Of a stretch of 64,000 nucleotides of DNA, positions 44,282-53,064 are shown in pieces. The position numbers were made by a program, and so were the translations under genes. Numbering within the stretch: position 1 is the stretch's first letter; every line of letters starts with the position of its first letter. The notes under the pieces are model-generated. The model did no database searches. It was not told where the DNA came from and saw nothing but the letters and a program-made list of their open reading frames with translations. Source of the stretch: Amycolatopsis jiangsuensis (GTDB lineage: Bacteria; Actinomycetota; Actinomycetes; Mycobacteriales; Pseudonocardiaceae); contig NZ_JACHMG010000001.1 of the NCBI RefSeq assembly GCF_014204865.1, positions 5,420,501 through 5,484,500 of the forward strand, given 5' to 3'.

Positions 44282-45115
44282 ATGTCCACACCGTACGCAA
44301 CACCGCGCGCGAGGGCGTTGGGCCTGGAGCTCCGCGCGGCGCGGAACAGACGAAGACTGGGTGTGCGAGAGCTTGCCCGCCTGCTGGGGATGACGCCGGG
44401 GTTCGTGACGAACTGGGAGCGCGGACTGCGGTTGCCGAAACCGGAGGACGTGGGGGCGGTGCTCGCGCACTGCAGGGTGGTGGGTGAAGACCGCAGGCGG
44501 ATAGTGGAAATGGCGCGCGGAGCGCGCGAGCAGGACTGGATAGCCACCGGCGGCGAAGAGGCGTACCGCGAGTGGGAGCGCACGGCGAGGGCAGTGTTCG
44601 CGTGGGGGCCGGAGTTGGTGCCGCCGTTGCTGCAGACGAGCGCGTACGCGGCAGCAGTGTGCCTGCAGCCGCGGGCTGTGGAGGAGCAGCGGCCCGCGTG
44701 GCGTGCGGCGCGCGGGCGGTGCGTGCTGGTGGTGGGGGAAACGGCGCTGTGCAAGCGAATCGGCAGCGCGGAGGTGATGGCGGAGCAGGTGCGTCAGCTG
44801 GCTTCGCTGGTGGATGCTGAAGAGGTCGACGTGCGGGTGGTCCCGGCGGAGCGGGAGTATCAGCCGGGCCTCGGCCGGGCGTTCACCATCTTCGACTTCG
44901 CGGGTTTGCCCTCGATCGTCCACGAGCGGTTGCTGACCGAGAGCGCGAGCAGTTCGAGCCCGGCGCGGGTGGCGCGCTACCGCGAGGCGGCGGAGACGCT
45001 GCTGGGGCTGGCGTTGCCGCCGCGGGCGGCGAACGAGCTGCTGGAGTCCGTGCTGCGGAAATTGTCGGTGCCGGATGGCAGGGTGGAGACGCGGAGAGGG
45101 GAGGGCACGACATGA
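44282..45115 (+). CDS. XRE-family regulator with DUF5753 domain
   Basis: A 277-residue relative of the regulator at 1245-2162. The HTH domain reads LGLELRAARNRRRLGVRELA and LLGMTPGFVTNWERGLRLP. The DUF5753 half shows AREQDWIATGGEEAYREWE, FAWGPELVPPLLQTSAYAAA and GLPSIVHERLLTES. CAGACT 6 nt before ATG 44282 is a weak -10 for a leaderless mRNA. Its stop overlaps the patatin start (ATGA), so the two are one operon and the regulator probably controls that lipase. Confidence 0.9.
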   Translation: MSTPYATPRARALGLELRAARNRRRLGVRELARLLGMTPGFVTNWERGLRLPKPEDVGAVLAHCRVVGEDRRRIVEMARGAREQDWIATGGEEAYREWERTARAVFAWGPELVPPLLQTSAYAAAVCLQPRAVEEQRPAWRAARGRCVLVVGETALCKRIGSAEVMAEQVRQLASLVDAEEVDVRVVPAEREYQPGLGRAFTIFDFAGLPSIVHERLLTESASSSSPARVARYREAAETLLGLALPPRAANELLESVLRKLSVPDGRVETRRGEGTT

Positions 45116-45936
45116 GCGAGGCATTGGTACTGGGTGGCGGTGGAGTCGCCGGGATCGCGTGGACCGTCGGGTTGCTGACCGGGCTCGCGGAGGCCGGCAA
45201 TGACGTGACCGGGGCGGATCTCGTCGTGGGCACGTCGGCCGGGGCGACGGTGGCCGCGCAGCTGGGCAGCGGGTTGGGGCTGGCGGGGTTGTACGCCCGG
45301 CAGGCCGAACCGGGGTTGCAGACCGAGGAGCTTCAGGCGGAGCTGGACCTGGAGAAGTTCGGGGCGCTGCTTGAGCGAAATGTCGGTGGGCCGGAGCTGA
45401 GGCGGGCGGTGGGCAGGTTCGCGCTGGAGTCGCCGACCGTACCGCAGGAGCGGCGCCGCGCGGTGATCGCCGCCCGGCTCCCTTCCCATGAGTGGCCGTC
45501 GCGGGCGTTGAAAATCGTTGCGGTGGAAGCGGAAACCGGAGAAGCCACGGTGTTCGGCAATGCGTCGGGAGTGCCGCTGGTGGACGCAGTGGCCGCGAGC
45601 GGTGCGGTGCCGGGTGTCTGGCCACCGGTCACGATAGGCGCACACCGTTACGTCGACGGCGGCGTCCGCTCCGGCGAAAACGCCGACTACGCGATAGGTT
45701 TCGACCGCGTACTGGTGATCGCCCCCATGGGCGAGACCGAGCAACCCTTCGCCGAACGACCGCTGCCCGAGGTCACCGACCAGTTACGCGCATCAGGCGC
45801 GAAGGTCGCCATCATCGGCCCGGATGCCGCGTCGTTAGAAGCCATCGGCCCCAACGTGCTCGACCCCGCCACCCGCACCCCCGCCGCCGAAGCCGGCCGC
45901 ACCCAGGGCAGAAGCTGGTCGATCACCTGGAAGTGA
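45112..45936 (+). CDS. Patatin-like phospholipase
   Basis: A 274-residue serine lipid acyl hydrolase. The oxyanion loop is LVLGGGGVAGIAW, the nucleophile serine sits in VVGTSAGATVAAQ (GTSAG), and the catalytic Asp in YVDGGVRSG (DGG). There is no signal peptide, so it acts in the cytosol or on the inner membrane face. Translationally coupled to an XRE-DUF5753 regulator. A long repeat tract follows. Confidence 0.92.
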   Translation: MSEALVLGGGGVAGIAWTVGLLTGLAEAGNDVTGADLVVGTSAGATVAAQLGSGLGLAGLYARQAEPGLQTEELQAELDLEKFGALLERNVGGPELRRAVGRFALESPTVPQERRRAVIAARLPSHEWPSRALKIVAVEAETGEATVFGNASGVPLVDAVAASGAVPGVWPPVTIGAHRYVDGGVRSGENADYAIGFDRVLVIAPMGETEQPFAERPLPEVTDQLRASGAKVAIIGPDAASLEAIGPNVLDPATRTPAAEAGRTQGRSWSITWK

Positions 45937-46878
45937 CCACCCGCCTCCCGCGCCGGGGCTGTCGCTGGGCCCTGCACCCGGCCCGCGCTCGGCCTGTTGC
46001 TGTGTGGCGCGTTCGTTTTGTTGCTGTGTGGCGGGTTCGGTCTGTTGCTGTGTCGTGGGTCTGTTTGTTGCTGTGCCGCGCGTTCGGCCCGCTGCCGCGC
46101 CCGGTTCGTTGCTGCATCCGTCCGTAGCTGCGCCGCGGGCCCAGTTTGCTGCTGTGCCCGGCCGGCTGCTGCATCTGGTCCGTTGCTGCGTCGGGGCTCG
46201 TTGCTGCGCCCCGGCCCGCCCGGTGGTGCATCCGGCCCGCTCCCCGCGCTCGGTCCCTGCCGCGCCCCGCGGGCCCGTCGTCGCGCCCCCGCCCGATCCG
46301 TTGTTTGCGCCCCGCGTCCGGTTCGTTGCTGCACTCCGGGCCCGGTCTGTTGCTGCGCCGCGGGCCCAGTCCGTTGCCACGCCCGGTCCGTTGCTGCATC
46401 CGGCCCGTGCTGCGCCGCGCGTCCGGCTCGTTGCTGCGACCCGTCCCCGCCCGGTGCTGCGTCCGGCCCGCTCCCGCGTTCTGTGCCCGGCCCGTTGCTG
46501 GGACGCTGCCCCGCCGACCACTTCGCCCGGCTGACGGCCGTCTCTCACCCGCGATAGTCCCCGACGTGCCGGCTGCCTCTGCGACGGGAGCCGTTTCCGT
46601 TGCAGTGTAACGGAATTCAGCATTCGCGGGTTTCCCGACGGGTGCTTGTTCCTCGGTAGGCCTTCCTTCACCCGTGACATCATTGTGCTCGGTCTGACGC
46701 TCGCTCCCCATCGCATAACGGTTTCGCTCAGCGCCAGTTTCCTTACCGCGCAACCATTCCGCACTGGCGACCGGGCGACTGCCCCATCGGACGTCCGCCC
46801 CGCGACACGACGGGGCGGCCAAGCGCGCGACGTTCGTCGCCAACCGTTACCGTGGCGGATGGTGGCACACTGGGGTAC
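45937..46878. other. 942-bp stretch without a convincing gene
   Basis: The left part (to about 46510) is a minisatellite-like repeat; the right part (46511-46878) is less GC-rich single-copy sequence. Because the repeats are nearly free of stop codons in several frames, long open frames exist on both strands (for example 46843 to 45923, minus). The minus frame begins with a plausible disordered segment (ERQTEHNDVTGEGRPTEEQ) but has no clear RBS or known family. Confidence 0.5.
45985..46510. repeat. Degenerate GTTGCTGYG minisatellite
   Basis: About 16 copies of a unit beginning GTTGCTG followed by YGYSGCGSGTTCGGYC. The first three units are 24, 24 and 23 nt; later ones range from about 17 to 80. 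Lengths are not multiples of three, which argues against selection on a protein frame. Confidence 0.8.
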
Positions 46879-47442
46879 GTGATTCTGCTCATCAGCGGCA
46901 GCCTGCGGGCGGGTTCCGGGAACTCGGCCGTTCTCGGGACGGCCACCGAGTTCGGTGACGCGCGGATCTACGATGGCATGGACGGCCTGCCGCACTTCAA
47001 TCCTGACCACGATCGTGAGCCGTTGCCTGCCGCGGTCGTCTCGTTGCGTGAGGAGATCAGGGCGGCGGACGCGGTGTTGTTCTGCACGCCGGAGTACGCC
47101 GGCGGGCTGCCCGGGGCCTTCAAGAATCTCCTGGACTGGACCATCGGCGGCGGTGAGCTGTACGGCAAACCCGTCGCATGGATCAATGCCTCGTCGGTCG
47201 CCGCGCCCACCGGGGGCGCCGACGCGCACGAGTCACTGCGCAAGGTGCTCACCTACGCCGGCACTCGCATCATCGACGAAGCCTGCGCGAGGATCCCGGT
47301 CCCGCGTGACGCTGTCGCAGACGGTCGCGTCATCGCCCCCGACCTCCGCGACCGCATTGCCGCCGTCGTACGGCGACTTGCCGAGTCCGCGACGCCCGCT
47401 TCGCGCTCAGCGAACGGTCAGCGCCCGCCGCGGCCGGAGTGA
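46879..47442 (+). CDS. NADPH-dependent FMN reductase-like protein
   Basis: A 187-residue flavodoxin-fold oxidoreductase. FMN-binding loops are visible: LISGSLRAGSGNSAVL at the N-terminus and CTPEYAGGLPGAFKNLLDW in the middle, with ADAHESLRKVLTYAG after. It would reduce quinones, azo dyes, chromate or free flavin. GTG 46879 places the first beta strand at the start; GTG 46852 adds nine residues. The 3' end runs into a 45-bp tandem repeat, and its C-terminal tail (ANGQRPPRPE) may be repeat-derived. Confidence 0.88.
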   Translation: MILLISGSLRAGSGNSAVLGTATEFGDARIYDGMDGLPHFNPDHDREPLPAAVVSLREEIRAADAVLFCTPEYAGGLPGAFKNLLDWTIGGGELYGKPVAWINASSVAAPTGGADAHESLRKVLTYAGTRIIDEACARIPVPRDAVADGRVIAPDLRDRIAAVVRRLAESATPASRSANGQRPPRPE

Positions 47443-47624
47443 AGGTGACCGTCACCTCGCCTGGCATTACCGCCGCGGCCGGAGTGAGGGTGACCGTCAC
47501 CTCGCTCGGCACTACCGCCGTGTGACCGTCAGGTCATCGGGCACTGCCGGAGTGAGGGTGACCGTCACGTCGTCGAGAACGCCCGCCGCAGCCGGAGTGA
47601 CGGTGACCGTCACGTCGTCGGGCA
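47432..47624. repeat. 45-bp tandem repeat, five copies
   Basis: The unit contains GCCGGAGTGAGGGTGACCGTCAC. The near-palindrome GGTGACCGTCACC or a variant occurs at 47444, 47489, 47521 (truncated copy), 47557 and 47602. Full copies are 45 bp apart. The array starts inside the 3' end of the FMN reductase gene. Confidence 0.85.
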
Positions 47625-47675
47625 CGCCCGTCGCCACCTCGCCTGGCGCTGCCGCCGCCCCGCCGGGTAACTCTC

Positions 47676-48500
47676 ATGCGCAGTTCACGACGTCGTCTCC
47701 TTGCCGCCACCGGGCTGCGGCGCAATGGGGGCGTGGATGCTCACCTGCTGGTTTCGCTGTCCGGAGTCACCGCACGCACGCTTCACCGGTGCGCGGATCT
47801 GGCGGCCGAACTCGATCGCCGCCGCGTTCCGCTCTCGATCCTGCACGTGGCCCGTACCGAGGACGGACCCGTCACGACTTGGGTACGCGCTCGCGCCGAG
47901 GCAGGCGATTCCGTGCTGCTGCACGGCTACGACCACCGCGTACCGCCGACGCATCGTGCCGTGCAGCTCGGCCGCAAGGCGGAGTTCGCCGCCCTGCCCG
48001 CGCACGAGGCCCGGCTGCGGCTGATCGCGGCGAAGGCGGCGCTCGACGCGACCGGCGTCAAGGCCGACGGCTTCGCCCCGCCGCGCTGGCTCGCGTCGCA
48101 GGGCACCCGCCAAGCCCTCCGTGAACACGGCTTCACCTTGTGCGCGGACCTGGTCGCCGTGCGCAATCTCGTCACCGGCGACGTCCACCGCGCACGAGTC
48201 CAGGAATTCGCCAGCCAGTCCCACCGGACCGAAACGGTGCGCTGCTTCGCCCTGGTCCTGGCCACCGCACGCGCTGCCCGCAGGGGCGGCCTGGTCCGGC
48301 TCGGCATCGACGCCGCCGACCTGGCCCGCCCGGGCCTGCGACAGGCGCTGCTGGACGCGGTCGACGTGGCGCTGGAAAACCGCGCCTTCGGCGACACGTA
48401 CGGCTCGCTTCACCGCGACCACCGCGACCACCGCGACCACCGCGACCGCCCGGACCACCGGGAACGCCGCGGCTCGGTGCCGTTCCCGAGCACCAGCTGA
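47676..48500 (+). CDS. DUF2334/polysaccharide deacetylase-like protein
   Basis: A 274-residue protein. VDAHLLVSLSGVTARTLHRC begins the barrel; DSVLLHGYDHRVPP holds the metal-binding His pair of NodB/DUF2334 enzymes; FAPPRWLASQGTRQALREHG and MHRGGLVRLGIDA-type (RRGGLVRLGIDA) complete it. It may remove acyl groups from a glycan, but the first motif Asp is not obvious. The C-terminus carries (HRD)4 from a 9-bp repeat (48411-48446). ATG 47676. Confidence 0.75.
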   Translation: MRSSRRRLLAATGLRRNGGVDAHLLVSLSGVTARTLHRCADLAAELDRRRVPLSILHVARTEDGPVTTWVRARAEAGDSVLLHGYDHRVPPTHRAVQLGRKAEFAALPAHEARLRLIAAKAALDATGVKADGFAPPRWLASQGTRQALREHGFTLCADLVAVRNLVTGDVHRARVQEFASQSHRTETVRCFALVLATARAARRGGLVRLGIDAADLARPGLRQALLDAVDVALENRAFGDTYGSLHRDHRDHRDHRDRPDHRERRGSVPFPSTS

Positions 48501-48573
48501 ATCCTTTCGCCGGACCACACCCTCTTGTCTGTGTGCCGACAAACCTGTCGGCAACGCTGAGCAGGAGGTCAGA

Positions 48574-48660
48574 ATGGTTGCCGTGGGAATCGGAATCGTC
48601 GCGCTGCTGGTCTGCACGTGCGCGGTCGTGCTGCTCCGCCGGGGACGGTCCCGTGGCTGA
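48574..48660 (+). CDS. 28-residue single-helix membrane peptide
   Basis: MVAVGIGIVALLVCTCAVV followed by LLRRGRSRG: one transmembrane helix with two cysteines and a basic tail. CAGGAGGTCAG precedes ATG 48574, a strong RBS, and its stop overlaps the ECF sigma start by 8 nt. The RBS and coupling make it more credible than most very short frames. It may exist to couple translation of the sigma factor or may act on it. Confidence 0.6.
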   Translation: MVAVGIGIVALLVCTCAVVLLRRGRSRG

Positions 48661-49186
48661 ACCGGCGTGGGCGAGCGAAACCCTGGTCGCGGCGGCAGTC
48701 GGCGGAGACGCCGAGTCGATCGCCGCGCTGGTGTCCGGTTCGTATCCGCACGTGCGCCGATTCGCGGGCGCCCTGTGCGCCACTCGGGAAGACGCCGAGG
48801 ACGCCGCGCAGGAGGCACTGATCGTCCTCTACCGCAAGATCGGCACCCTGCGTGCCTCCGGCGCACTCGCGGCGTGGCTGTTCCGCATCGTCCGGAACGA
48901 ATGCCTGCGCCGGATCCGCCGTCCCCTCCCGTCGGCGCCGGCCCCGGCAGTGCCGTCGGCGGAGGATGACGTGCTGCACCGGGTCGAGGCCGAACGGGTC
49001 GCGGCCGCGATCGCCGCCCTCGCCCCGGAGTACCGGCAGGTCCTGATCATGCGGGACATCCAGGGCTACCACGGTCGCACCGTCGCCGCCGTCCTCGGCC
49101 TGAGCGTCGCTGCGATGAAGTCGCGGCTGCATCGCGCCCGCACCGCCGTGCGCGACCATCTGACCTGCGGAAAGGAACAGCAATGA
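48653..49186 (+). CDS. ECF RNA polymerase sigma factor
   Basis: A 177-residue group IV sigma factor. Region 2: VRRFAGALCATREDAEDAAQ and EALIVLYRKIGTLRASG, then AWLFRIVRNECLRRIRR. Region 4: LAPEYRQVLIMRDIQGYHGR followed by the HTH VAAVLGLSVAAMKSRLHRAR. GTG 48653 overlaps the small membrane peptide; the stop overlaps the next gene (ATGA). No anti-sigma domain gene is next to it, but both neighbours are membrane proteins. Confidence 0.93.
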   Translation: MAEPAWASETLVAAAVGGDAESIAALVSGSYPHVRRFAGALCATREDAEDAAQEALIVLYRKIGTLRASGALAAWLFRIVRNECLRRIRRPLPSAPAPAVPSAEDDVLHRVEAERVAAAIAALAPEYRQVLIMRDIQGYHGRTVAAVLGLSVAAMKSRLHRARTAVRDHLTCGKEQQ

Positions 49187-49443
49187 CGACCGAACGGAAC
49201 TTCGCGAGCGCCTCGGTGCCCCGTCACCTGCTCCGGGGCGCGCTGGGCTTCGGCTCGCTGATCGGCGCCTTCGCGCTGATCCCCGTCCTCGGCCCGGTCA
49301 GCCTGCTGCTGGCCCCTGCCGGCCTGATCGCCCTGCGTGGCTGCCCGATGTGCTGGGCCGTCGGGCTGGTCGCGACCGTCTCCGCCGGCCGTCTCCGCCG
49401 CGAGTGCGTCGACGGCCGGTGCGAGCTGGTCCCGGCCGACTGA
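49183..49443 (+). CDS. Small membrane protein with CPMC motif
   Basis: An 86-residue protein with two hydrophobic helices (GSLIGAFALIPVLGPVSLLLA and the segment after Cys) separated by RGCPMCWAVG, a CxxC motif, and a third/fourth Cys in ECVDGRCELV. The layout suggests metal or redox sensing, or a DUF2892-like fold. Coupled to the sigma gene by ATGA overlap, so it could be its membrane regulator. Function unproven. Confidence 0.7.
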   Translation: MTTERNFASASVPRHLLRGALGFGSLIGAFALIPVLGPVSLLLAPAGLIALRGCPMCWAVGLVATVSAGRLRRECVDGRCELVPAD

Positions 49444-49445
49444 TC

Positions 49446-50081
49446 TCAGACCTTCGTCAGGGCTCCACGGTCCAGGACCTGCACCTCGGTGCCCTCCGGG
49501 GCGAGGTTCTGGAACAGCCCGTAGTGCATGGCCGGATTCGCCAGTACGGCCTCGTGCACCGGAACCGCGCGGCGGGGCGCCACCGCACGCAGGAAGTCCA
49601 CGGCTTCGCCCGCCTTCAGCCACGGGGCGCCGGTGGGCAGGCCCAGTACGTCGATCTGCTGCTCCGGCACGAAGAACGAGTCGCCGGGGTGGTAGAAGGC
49701 GCCGTGGTCGAACACGTAGCCGATGTTCGGGATCTTCGGGATGTCCTGGTGGATCACGGCGTGGTCGCCGCCGACCACGTGCACCGAGGTGGAGCCGATT
49801 TCGAACGCCTCGCCGGGCCGGGCGGTCTCGTACGCGAGGCCGAGCTTCTCCACGGCCTCGGCCGAGCCGGGGTCGACGATCAGCTTGGCGTCCGGGTTCG
49901 CGGCCAGCAGGGCGGGCAGCCGTTCGGCGTCCAGATGGTCGAAGTGCTGGTGGGTGATCAGCACCGCGGACAGCTCGCGCTCCCGTTCGAAGTCGGTCGA
50001 GAACGCGCCCGGGTCGACCAGGATCCGTTCGGAGCCGGTTTCGAGTAGCACGCAAGCATGTCCGAAGTGGACGAACTGCAT
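49446..50081 (-). CDS. MBL-fold metal-dependent hydrolase (UlaG-like)
   Basis: A 211-residue metallo-beta-lactamase-fold enzyme. It starts MQFVHFGHACVLLET, the UlaG-like N-terminus, and carries the metal motif THQHFDHLD (HxHxDH). VVGGDHAVIH and YHPGDSFF supply further ligands (His, Asp), and PVHEA follows near the end. The substrate is unknown; the family includes L-ascorbate-6-phosphate lactonase and many uncharacterised members. Strong AAGGAGATGTCCCG RBS region before ATG. It converges with the sigma cluster, 2 nt apart. Confidence 0.92.
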   Translation of the reverse strand: MQFVHFGHACVLLETGSERILVDPGAFSTDFERERELSAVLITHQHFDHLDAERLPALLAANPDAKLIVDPGSAEAVEKLGLAYETARPGEAFEIGSTSVHVVGGDHAVIHQDIPKIPNIGYVFDHGAFYHPGDSFFVPEQQIDVLGLPTGAPWLKAGEAVDFLRAVAPRRAVPVHEAVLANPAMHYGLFQNLAPEGTEVQVLDRGALTKV

Positions 50082-50291
50082 CGGGACATCTCCTTCTCAC
50101 CTGGTCACTTCCACCCTATGCCCGCCGTGGCCGCGGCCGCCACATCCGTCGTGGTCACGGTCGGTGCCCGGTCCGGCGGGCTTGGCTTACCGGCGTGGAC
50201 GATGCGATGCTGACCGGGAGCCCGCGGACAGCTGTTGGCAGCTTGCCAGCAACCTCGTAGCCTGGGGTGAACCGGAGATGGGGAGACGCCG

Positions 50292-51788
50292 ATGACCGCC
50301 GTCCAGCCGAAGCCGACCCCGGTCGGTGAGACGTTCGACTCGCTCAGCCCGGCGACCGACGAGGTCGTCGGCACGTACCCGGTGCACACGGCCGACGACG
50401 TCCGCGCCGCCGTGCAGCGGGCGCGCAGTGCCGCGCACTGGTGGGACGGCCTCGGCTACGCCGGCCGCGCCGAGCGCTTGCAGCGCTGGAAGGGCGTGCT
50501 GACCCGGCGGCTGCCACAGCTGTGCCAGATCGTGCGCGACGAGACCGGTAAGCCGGTCGCGGACGCCCAGCTGGAGAGCGTGCTGGCGATCGAGCACATC
50601 TCATGGGCGGCCAAGCACGCGCGCAAGGTGCTGGGCAGGCAGCGTCGCTCGGCCGGTCTGCTGATGTCCAACCAGGCCGCGACCGTGGAGTACCGCCCGC
50701 TCGGCGTGGTCGGGGTGATCGGCCCGTGGAACTACCCGGTGTACACGCCGCTCGGTTCGATCACCTACGCGCTCGCCGCGGGCAACGCCGTGGTGTTCAA
50801 GCCCAGCGAGTACACCCCTGGTGTCGGCAAATGGCTGGTCGACGCGTTCGCCGAGATCGTGCCGGAAGTTCCGGTCCTGCAGCTGGTCACCGGATTCGGC
50901 GAGACCGGCGCGGCGCTCGTCGGCTCCGGCGTGGACAAGATCGCGTTCACCGGCTCCACCGCCACCGGGAAGAAGATCATGGCGGCCGCGGCGGACACGC
51001 TCACCCCGGTGGTGATCGAGGCCGGCGGCAAGGACCCGGTGCTGGTCGACGCGGACGCCGACCTCGAGGCGGCGGCGGACGCCACCGTCTGGGGCGCGTT
51101 CTCGAACTCCGGGCAGACCTGTATCGGCGTCGAGCGCGTGTACGTGCACGAGCGCGCGTACGACGAGTTCGTGGCGAAGGTCGTGGCGAAGGCGAAGGAC
51201 GTGCGCGCGGGCTCCGACGAAGACGCGCAGTACGGTCCGGTCACCATGCCGTCGCAGCTCGGCGTGATCCGGCGGCACATCGCCGACGCGCTTGAGCGCG
51301 GTGGCCGCGCGCTGATCGGCGGCGTCGACAGTGTGGGCGACCGTTACGCGCAGCCGACTGTGCTGGTGGACGTTCCGGAAGACTCCGAAGCGGTCCGCGA
51401 AGAGACCTTCGGGCCGACAGTCACCATCGCGAAGGTCCGTGACATGGAGGAAGCCGTCGAGAAGGCGAACGCGACGGTGTACGGCCTCGGTTCCACGGTC
51501 TTCTCCAAGGCGCGCGGTGTCGAGCTGGCTTCGCGGTTGCGCGCGGGCATGACGTCGATCAACGCGCCGCTGTCGTTCGCCGGGATCGCTTCGCTGCCCT
51601 TCGGCGGCGTCGGTGACTCCGGGTTCGGCCGGATCCACGGTCCGGAGGGGCTGCGGGAGTTCTCCCGGTCCAAGGCGGTCGCCCGGCAGCGGTTCACCGC
51701 GCCGATCACGCTCACTTCCTTCACCCGCAAGGAATCCACTGACGCACTGGTCGCCAAGCTGATGACCGTCCTGCACGGCAAGCGCTGA
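50292..51788 (+). CDS. Aldehyde dehydrogenase
   Basis: A 498-residue NAD(P)-dependent aldehyde dehydrogenase. Features: [32 protein letters not shown], the cofactor loop [11 protein letters not shown], general base Glu in [12 protein letters not shown], nucleophile Cys in [15 protein letters not shown], and [14 protein letters not shown] at the end. Substrate unknown; it lies ahead of lactate monooxygenase on the same strand (11-nt gap), so the two are probably co-transcribed. GGAGATGGGGAG precedes ATG 50292. Confidence 0.95.
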   Translation: MTAVQPKPTPVGETFDSLSPATDEVVGTYPVHTADDVRAAVQRARSAAHWWDGLGYAGRAERLQRWKGVLTRRLPQLCQIVRDETGKPVADAQLESVLAIEHISWAAKHARKVLGRQRRSAGLLMSNQAATVEYRPLGVVGVIGPWNYPVYTPLGSITYALAAGNAVVFKPSEYTPGVGKWLVDAFAEIVPEVPVLQLVTGFGETGAALVGSGVDKIAFTGSTATGKKIMAAAADTLTPVVIEAGGKDPVLVDADADLEAAADATVWGAFSNSGQTCIGVERVYVHERAYDEFVAKVVAKAKDVRAGSDEDAQYGPVTMPSQLGVIRRHIADALERGGRALIGGVDSVGDRYAQPTVLVDVPEDSEAVREETFGPTVTIAKVRDMEEAVEKANATVYGLGSTVFSKARGVELASRLRAGMTSINAPLSFAGIASLPFGGVGDSGFGRIHGPEGLREFSRSKAVARQRFTAPITLTSFTRKESTDALVAKLMTVLHGKR

Positions 51789-51799
51789 GGAGAAACTCG

Positions 51800-52963
51800 T
51801 TGCCCAGCTTCGGCGACTACCAGAACGAGATCTACCTCGCCGGGCTGACCGGCCGGGTGCCGACCCTGCCGATGGCGTACGCGGAATTGGAAGCCCGTGC
51901 CGCGCAAGCACTTCCGCCGTCCGTACTGTCCTATGTGGCCGGCGGGGCGGGAGACGAGCACACCCAGCGGGCGAATGCCGAGGCGTTCTCCCGCTGGGGC
52001 CTGCTGCCGCGGATGTTCGTCGGGGCCAAGGAACGCGATTTGTCCGTGGACCTGTTCGGCCTGAAGCTGCCGACCCCGTTGTTCCTCGCGCCGATCGGCG
52101 TGCTCGGCATCTGCGCGCAGGACGGCCACGGGGACCTGGCCACCGCGCGGGCCGCCGCGCGCACGGGCGTGCCGATGGTCGCGTCCACGCTCAGCGTCGA
52201 TCCGATGGAGCAAGTCGTTCCGGAGCTCGGCGACACCCCCGGCTTCTTCCAGCTCTACACACCCACCGACCGGGAGCTGGCCGAATCGCTGGTCAGGCGG
52301 GCGGAGGCGGCCGGCTTCCGCGGCATCGTGGTCACGCTCGACACGTGGGTCACCGGTTGGCGGCCGCGGGATCTGTCCACGGCCAACTTCCCCCAGCTGC
52401 GCGGGCACTGCCTGGCGAACTACACCAGTGACCCGGTGTTCCGGAAGCTGCTGGGCAAGGAGCCGGAGGCCGATCCGCTGGCCGTCGTCGGCACCTGGGC
52501 CTCGGTCTTCGGCAACCCGCTGACCTGGGACGACCTGCCGTGGCTGCGCTCGCTGACGAAGCTGCCGCTGCTGGTGAAGGGCATCCAGCACCCGGAGGAC
52601 GCCCGGCGCGCCATCGACGGTGGCGTGGACGGCATCTACTGCTCCAACCACGGCGGCCGCCAGGCCAACGGCGGACTTCCGGCTCTGGACTGCCTCGCCG
52701 ACGTGGTCGACGCGGCCGACGGCGTTCCGGTCCTGTTCGACTCCGGCGTCCGCTCGGGTGCGGACGTGATCAAGGCGCTCGCGCTCGGCGCCACCGCGGT
52801 CGGGGTCGGCCGGCCGTACGCGTGGGGCCTGTCGCTGGCCGGCGCGGACGGGGTGGTGCACGTGCTGCGCAGCATCCTCGCCGAGGCCGATCTGATCATG
52901 GGTGTGGACGGCTATCCGACGTTGGCCGAGCTGACCAGGGAAACTCTTCGCCGGGTGCACTGA
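51800..52963 (+). CDS. Lactate 2-monooxygenase-like FMN enzyme
   Basis: A 387-residue alpha-hydroxy-acid-oxidising flavoenzyme. It begins [20 protein letters not shown] and shows [75 protein letters not shown] and the catalytic His in [12 protein letters not shown]. The N-terminus and the lid region match, from memory, mycobacterial lactate 2-monooxygenase (lactate + O2 to acetate, CO2 and water). TTG 51800 with GAGGAGAAACT is the RBS-supported start. Confidence 0.9.
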   Translation: MPSFGDYQNEIYLAGLTGRVPTLPMAYAELEARAAQALPPSVLSYVAGGAGDEHTQRANAEAFSRWGLLPRMFVGAKERDLSVDLFGLKLPTPLFLAPIGVLGICAQDGHGDLATARAAARTGVPMVASTLSVDPMEQVVPELGDTPGFFQLYTPTDRELAESLVRRAEAAGFRGIVVTLDTWVTGWRPRDLSTANFPQLRGHCLANYTSDPVFRKLLGKEPEADPLAVVGTWASVFGNPLTWDDLPWLRSLTKLPLLVKGIQHPEDARRAIDGGVDGIYCSNHGGRQANGGLPALDCLADVVDAADGVPVLFDSGVRSGADVIKALALGATAVGVGRPYAWGLSLAGADGVVHVLRSILAEADLIMGVDGYPTLAELTRETLRRVH

Positions 52964-53064
52964 CCGCGGGACAGCCTGGTCCCGGCAGTCCCAGGAGGGT
53001 GACGGCACTGGCTGCCGCTGCGTCCTGCTCTCAGGATGGACCCGAACAGAGGGAAGGACAACGC

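Noticed and set aside
45997..46557. Plus-strand Cys-rich frame (CCCAAR, LLLCGG patterns) that might look like a cysteine-rich peptide gene
   Set aside because: The cysteines come from GTTGCTGTG repeats read in one frame; no signal peptide or RBS.
45923..46843. Minus-strand frame of 306 codons through the GTTGCTG repeats
   Set aside because: Unit lengths are not multiples of three, other frames are equally open, and no RBS or family is visible; a disordered protein is not excluded but not supported.
45985..47624. Possible CRISPR array in the two repeat tracts
   Set aside because: Repeats are degenerate and contiguous without unique spacers of constant length, and no cas genes are present.
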